In this document: piece after piece, positions 63,041 through 64,000 of the stretch
How positions within the stretch are numbered: position 1 is the first letter of the stretch
Layout: every line of letters starts with the position of its first letter
NCBI GenBank assembly: GCA_965214825.1
Contig: OZ243981.1
Span: 1,922,001-1,986,000, forward strand
Length of the DNA: 64,000 bases
Direction: 5' to 3'
From: UBA2970 sp965214825
GTDB lineage: Bacteria > Verrucomicrobiota > Verrucomicrobiia > Limisphaerales > AAA164-E04
The notes under the pieces: model-generated
What the model was told of the DNA's origin: nothing
Database searches by the model: none
What the model saw: only the letters and a program-made list of their open reading frames with translations
Program-made: the position numbers and the translations under genes

Positions 63041-64000
63041 ATGCTTGCCGGCATTGCCAATACCTTTGCAAATTGCTTCAAGATTCCGGAGCTCAAGCTG
63101 CGCATCCTGTTCACACTGTTTGTGTTGGCGGTGTGCCGCCTCATTGCGCTAGTGCCGATTCCGGGTTTGGACGGGGCGCTATTAGCCACGTATTTTGAAC
63201 AAAACCAATCCACGGGATTGTTAGGCATGTATAGCTTGTTCACCGGCGGCGCCTTGGAGCATTGCGGCATCGGCTCGCTCGGCATCATGCCCTATATCAG
63301 CGCGACGATTATCATTCAGTTGATGACAGCTGTTTTGCCAAATTTGAGTAAACTGGCACGGGAAGAAGGCGGGCGAGCCAAGATCATTCAATACGGCCGG
63401 TATTTGACGGTGGTCCTGTGCCTGGGGCAAGGATTTGTCATGGCTTTAGGCTGGGAGAATCCCGGCAAGATGTTCACCGGATTTGATGGAGAACTCGTGC
63501 TTTCCGATTCGAAATGGTGGTATCGAATTCAAACGGTTTTAATCCTTACCACGGGAACGCTGCTCTTGATGTGGCTGGGGGAGCAGATTACCGAGCGGGG
63601 GATTGGCAACGGCATTTCGCTGGTCATCACCGTCGGCATTTTGGCGGAACTTCCCCAGGCAACGCGCTCTCTCTTTGTGATGTTCAATCCGCCAGGGGGG
63701 ATAGAAGCCAGACATAACCTTTTCCATGGGGTGGCTCTTGTGTTGATATTGGTCGCCGTGGTGGCGGGCGTGATTGCCGTAACCCAGGCGCAAAGAAAAA
63801 TCCCCGTCCAATACGCGCAGCGGGCTGTGGGAAGAAAAATTTATTCCGGCGGGAGCTCGTTTATGCCTTTGAGAGTCAACTATGCCGGCGTGATGCCGAT
63901 TATTTTTGCCCAAGCCATTTTGATGTTTCCGGGATTGCTGTTTGACAACTTAGGCAGAGTCACCGAGATAGACTTATTTCGAGACATCAGCCGGCTAATT
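63041..64000 (+). CDS. secY: Preprotein translocase subunit SecY (partial, cut by window end)
   Basis: The first 320 codons of the SecY channel protein. It starts MLAGIANTFANCFKIPELKL and has successive TM segments. LVPIPGLDGALL, GIGSLGIMPYISATIIIQLM, ERGIGNGISLVITVGILAEL and YSGGSSFMPLRVNYAGVMPI are SecY signatures. The frame is open to base 64000; about 120-160 residues are missing. It lies 17 bases after rplO, the normal end of the spc block. Confidence 0.97.
   Translation, partial: MLAGIANTFANCFKIPELKLRILFTLFVLAVCRLIALVPIPGLDGALLATYFEQNQSTGLLGMYSLFTGGALEHCGIGSLGIMPYISATIIIQLMTAVLPNLSKLAREEGGRAKIIQYGRYLTVVLCLGQGFVMALGWENPGKMFTGFDGELVLSDSKWWYRIQTVLILTTGTLLLMWLGEQITERGIGNGISLVITVGILAELPQATRSLFVMFNPPGGIEARHNLFHGVALVLILVAVVAGVIAVTQAQRKIPVQYAQRAVGRKIYSGGSSFMPLRVNYAGVMPIIFAQAILMFPGLLFDNLGRVTEIDLFRDISRLI

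Overview
The window looks like part of the chromosome of an uncultured anaerobic or facultatively anaerobic bacterium of the PVC superphylum, most likely Verrucomicrobiota. The reasons are the altered EF-Tu switch I, a secreted sulfatase, a very large pyruvate:ferredoxin oxidoreductase, an RND/MMPL plus alpha-alpha-toroid plus DUF116-polyprenyl synthase gene set, and a ribosomal operon without rpmD (L30). Taxonomy is inferred from protein character only. Three single-base lesions (tuf, a type III mod gene, a PLD nuclease) may be real decay or assembly errors.

Layout. 1-170 is the 3' end of an exonuclease VII large-subunit gene, followed by an acetolactate synthase (284-2161) and a zinc-ribbon protein with a nuclease-domain remnant behind it (2192-3309). 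From 3300 to 16145 nearly everything is on the minus strand and reads as one biosynthetic region. In transcription order it holds a GcvH-like lipoyl protein, a CobW-type GTPase, a cysteine-rich protein, a 4Fe-4S protein, an unknown helical protein, a radical SAM enzyme, a DUF116-polyprenyl synthase fusion, a toroid prenyltransferase/cyclase-like protein, YebC and an HpnN-like RND transporter. A small AT-richer island with a SacI-like endonuclease and a PLD nuclease (7897-9379) sits inside it. 16279-17962 holds an FmdB zinc ribbon and a secreted protein of unknown function.

18025-25273 (minus) is a type III restriction-modification locus: res, two small genes (one DUF1828-type) and a frameshifted mod. 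25507-37042 is ordinary chromosome: AMP-dependent acyl-CoA synthetase, sulfatase, two EamA transporters, tRNA-Thr(CGT), thymidylate kinase and a 1578-residue pyruvate:ferredoxin oxidoreductase.

37230 to the end is the conserved information-processing block on the plus strand: tRNA-Thr(GGT), tuf, tRNA-Trp, tRNA-Ser, secE, nusG, rplKAJL, rpoBC, rpsLG, fusA, then S10-spc order from rpsJ to secY, which is cut by the window end.

The most interesting part is 3300-16145. It combines polyprenyl diphosphate synthesis, a terpenoid-type toroid enzyme, radical SAM chemistry, an apparent Fe-S/lipoyl redox module and a hopanoid-type RND exporter, which suggests an uncharacterised isoprenoid-lipid pathway. 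Product and chemistry cannot be read from sequence alone.
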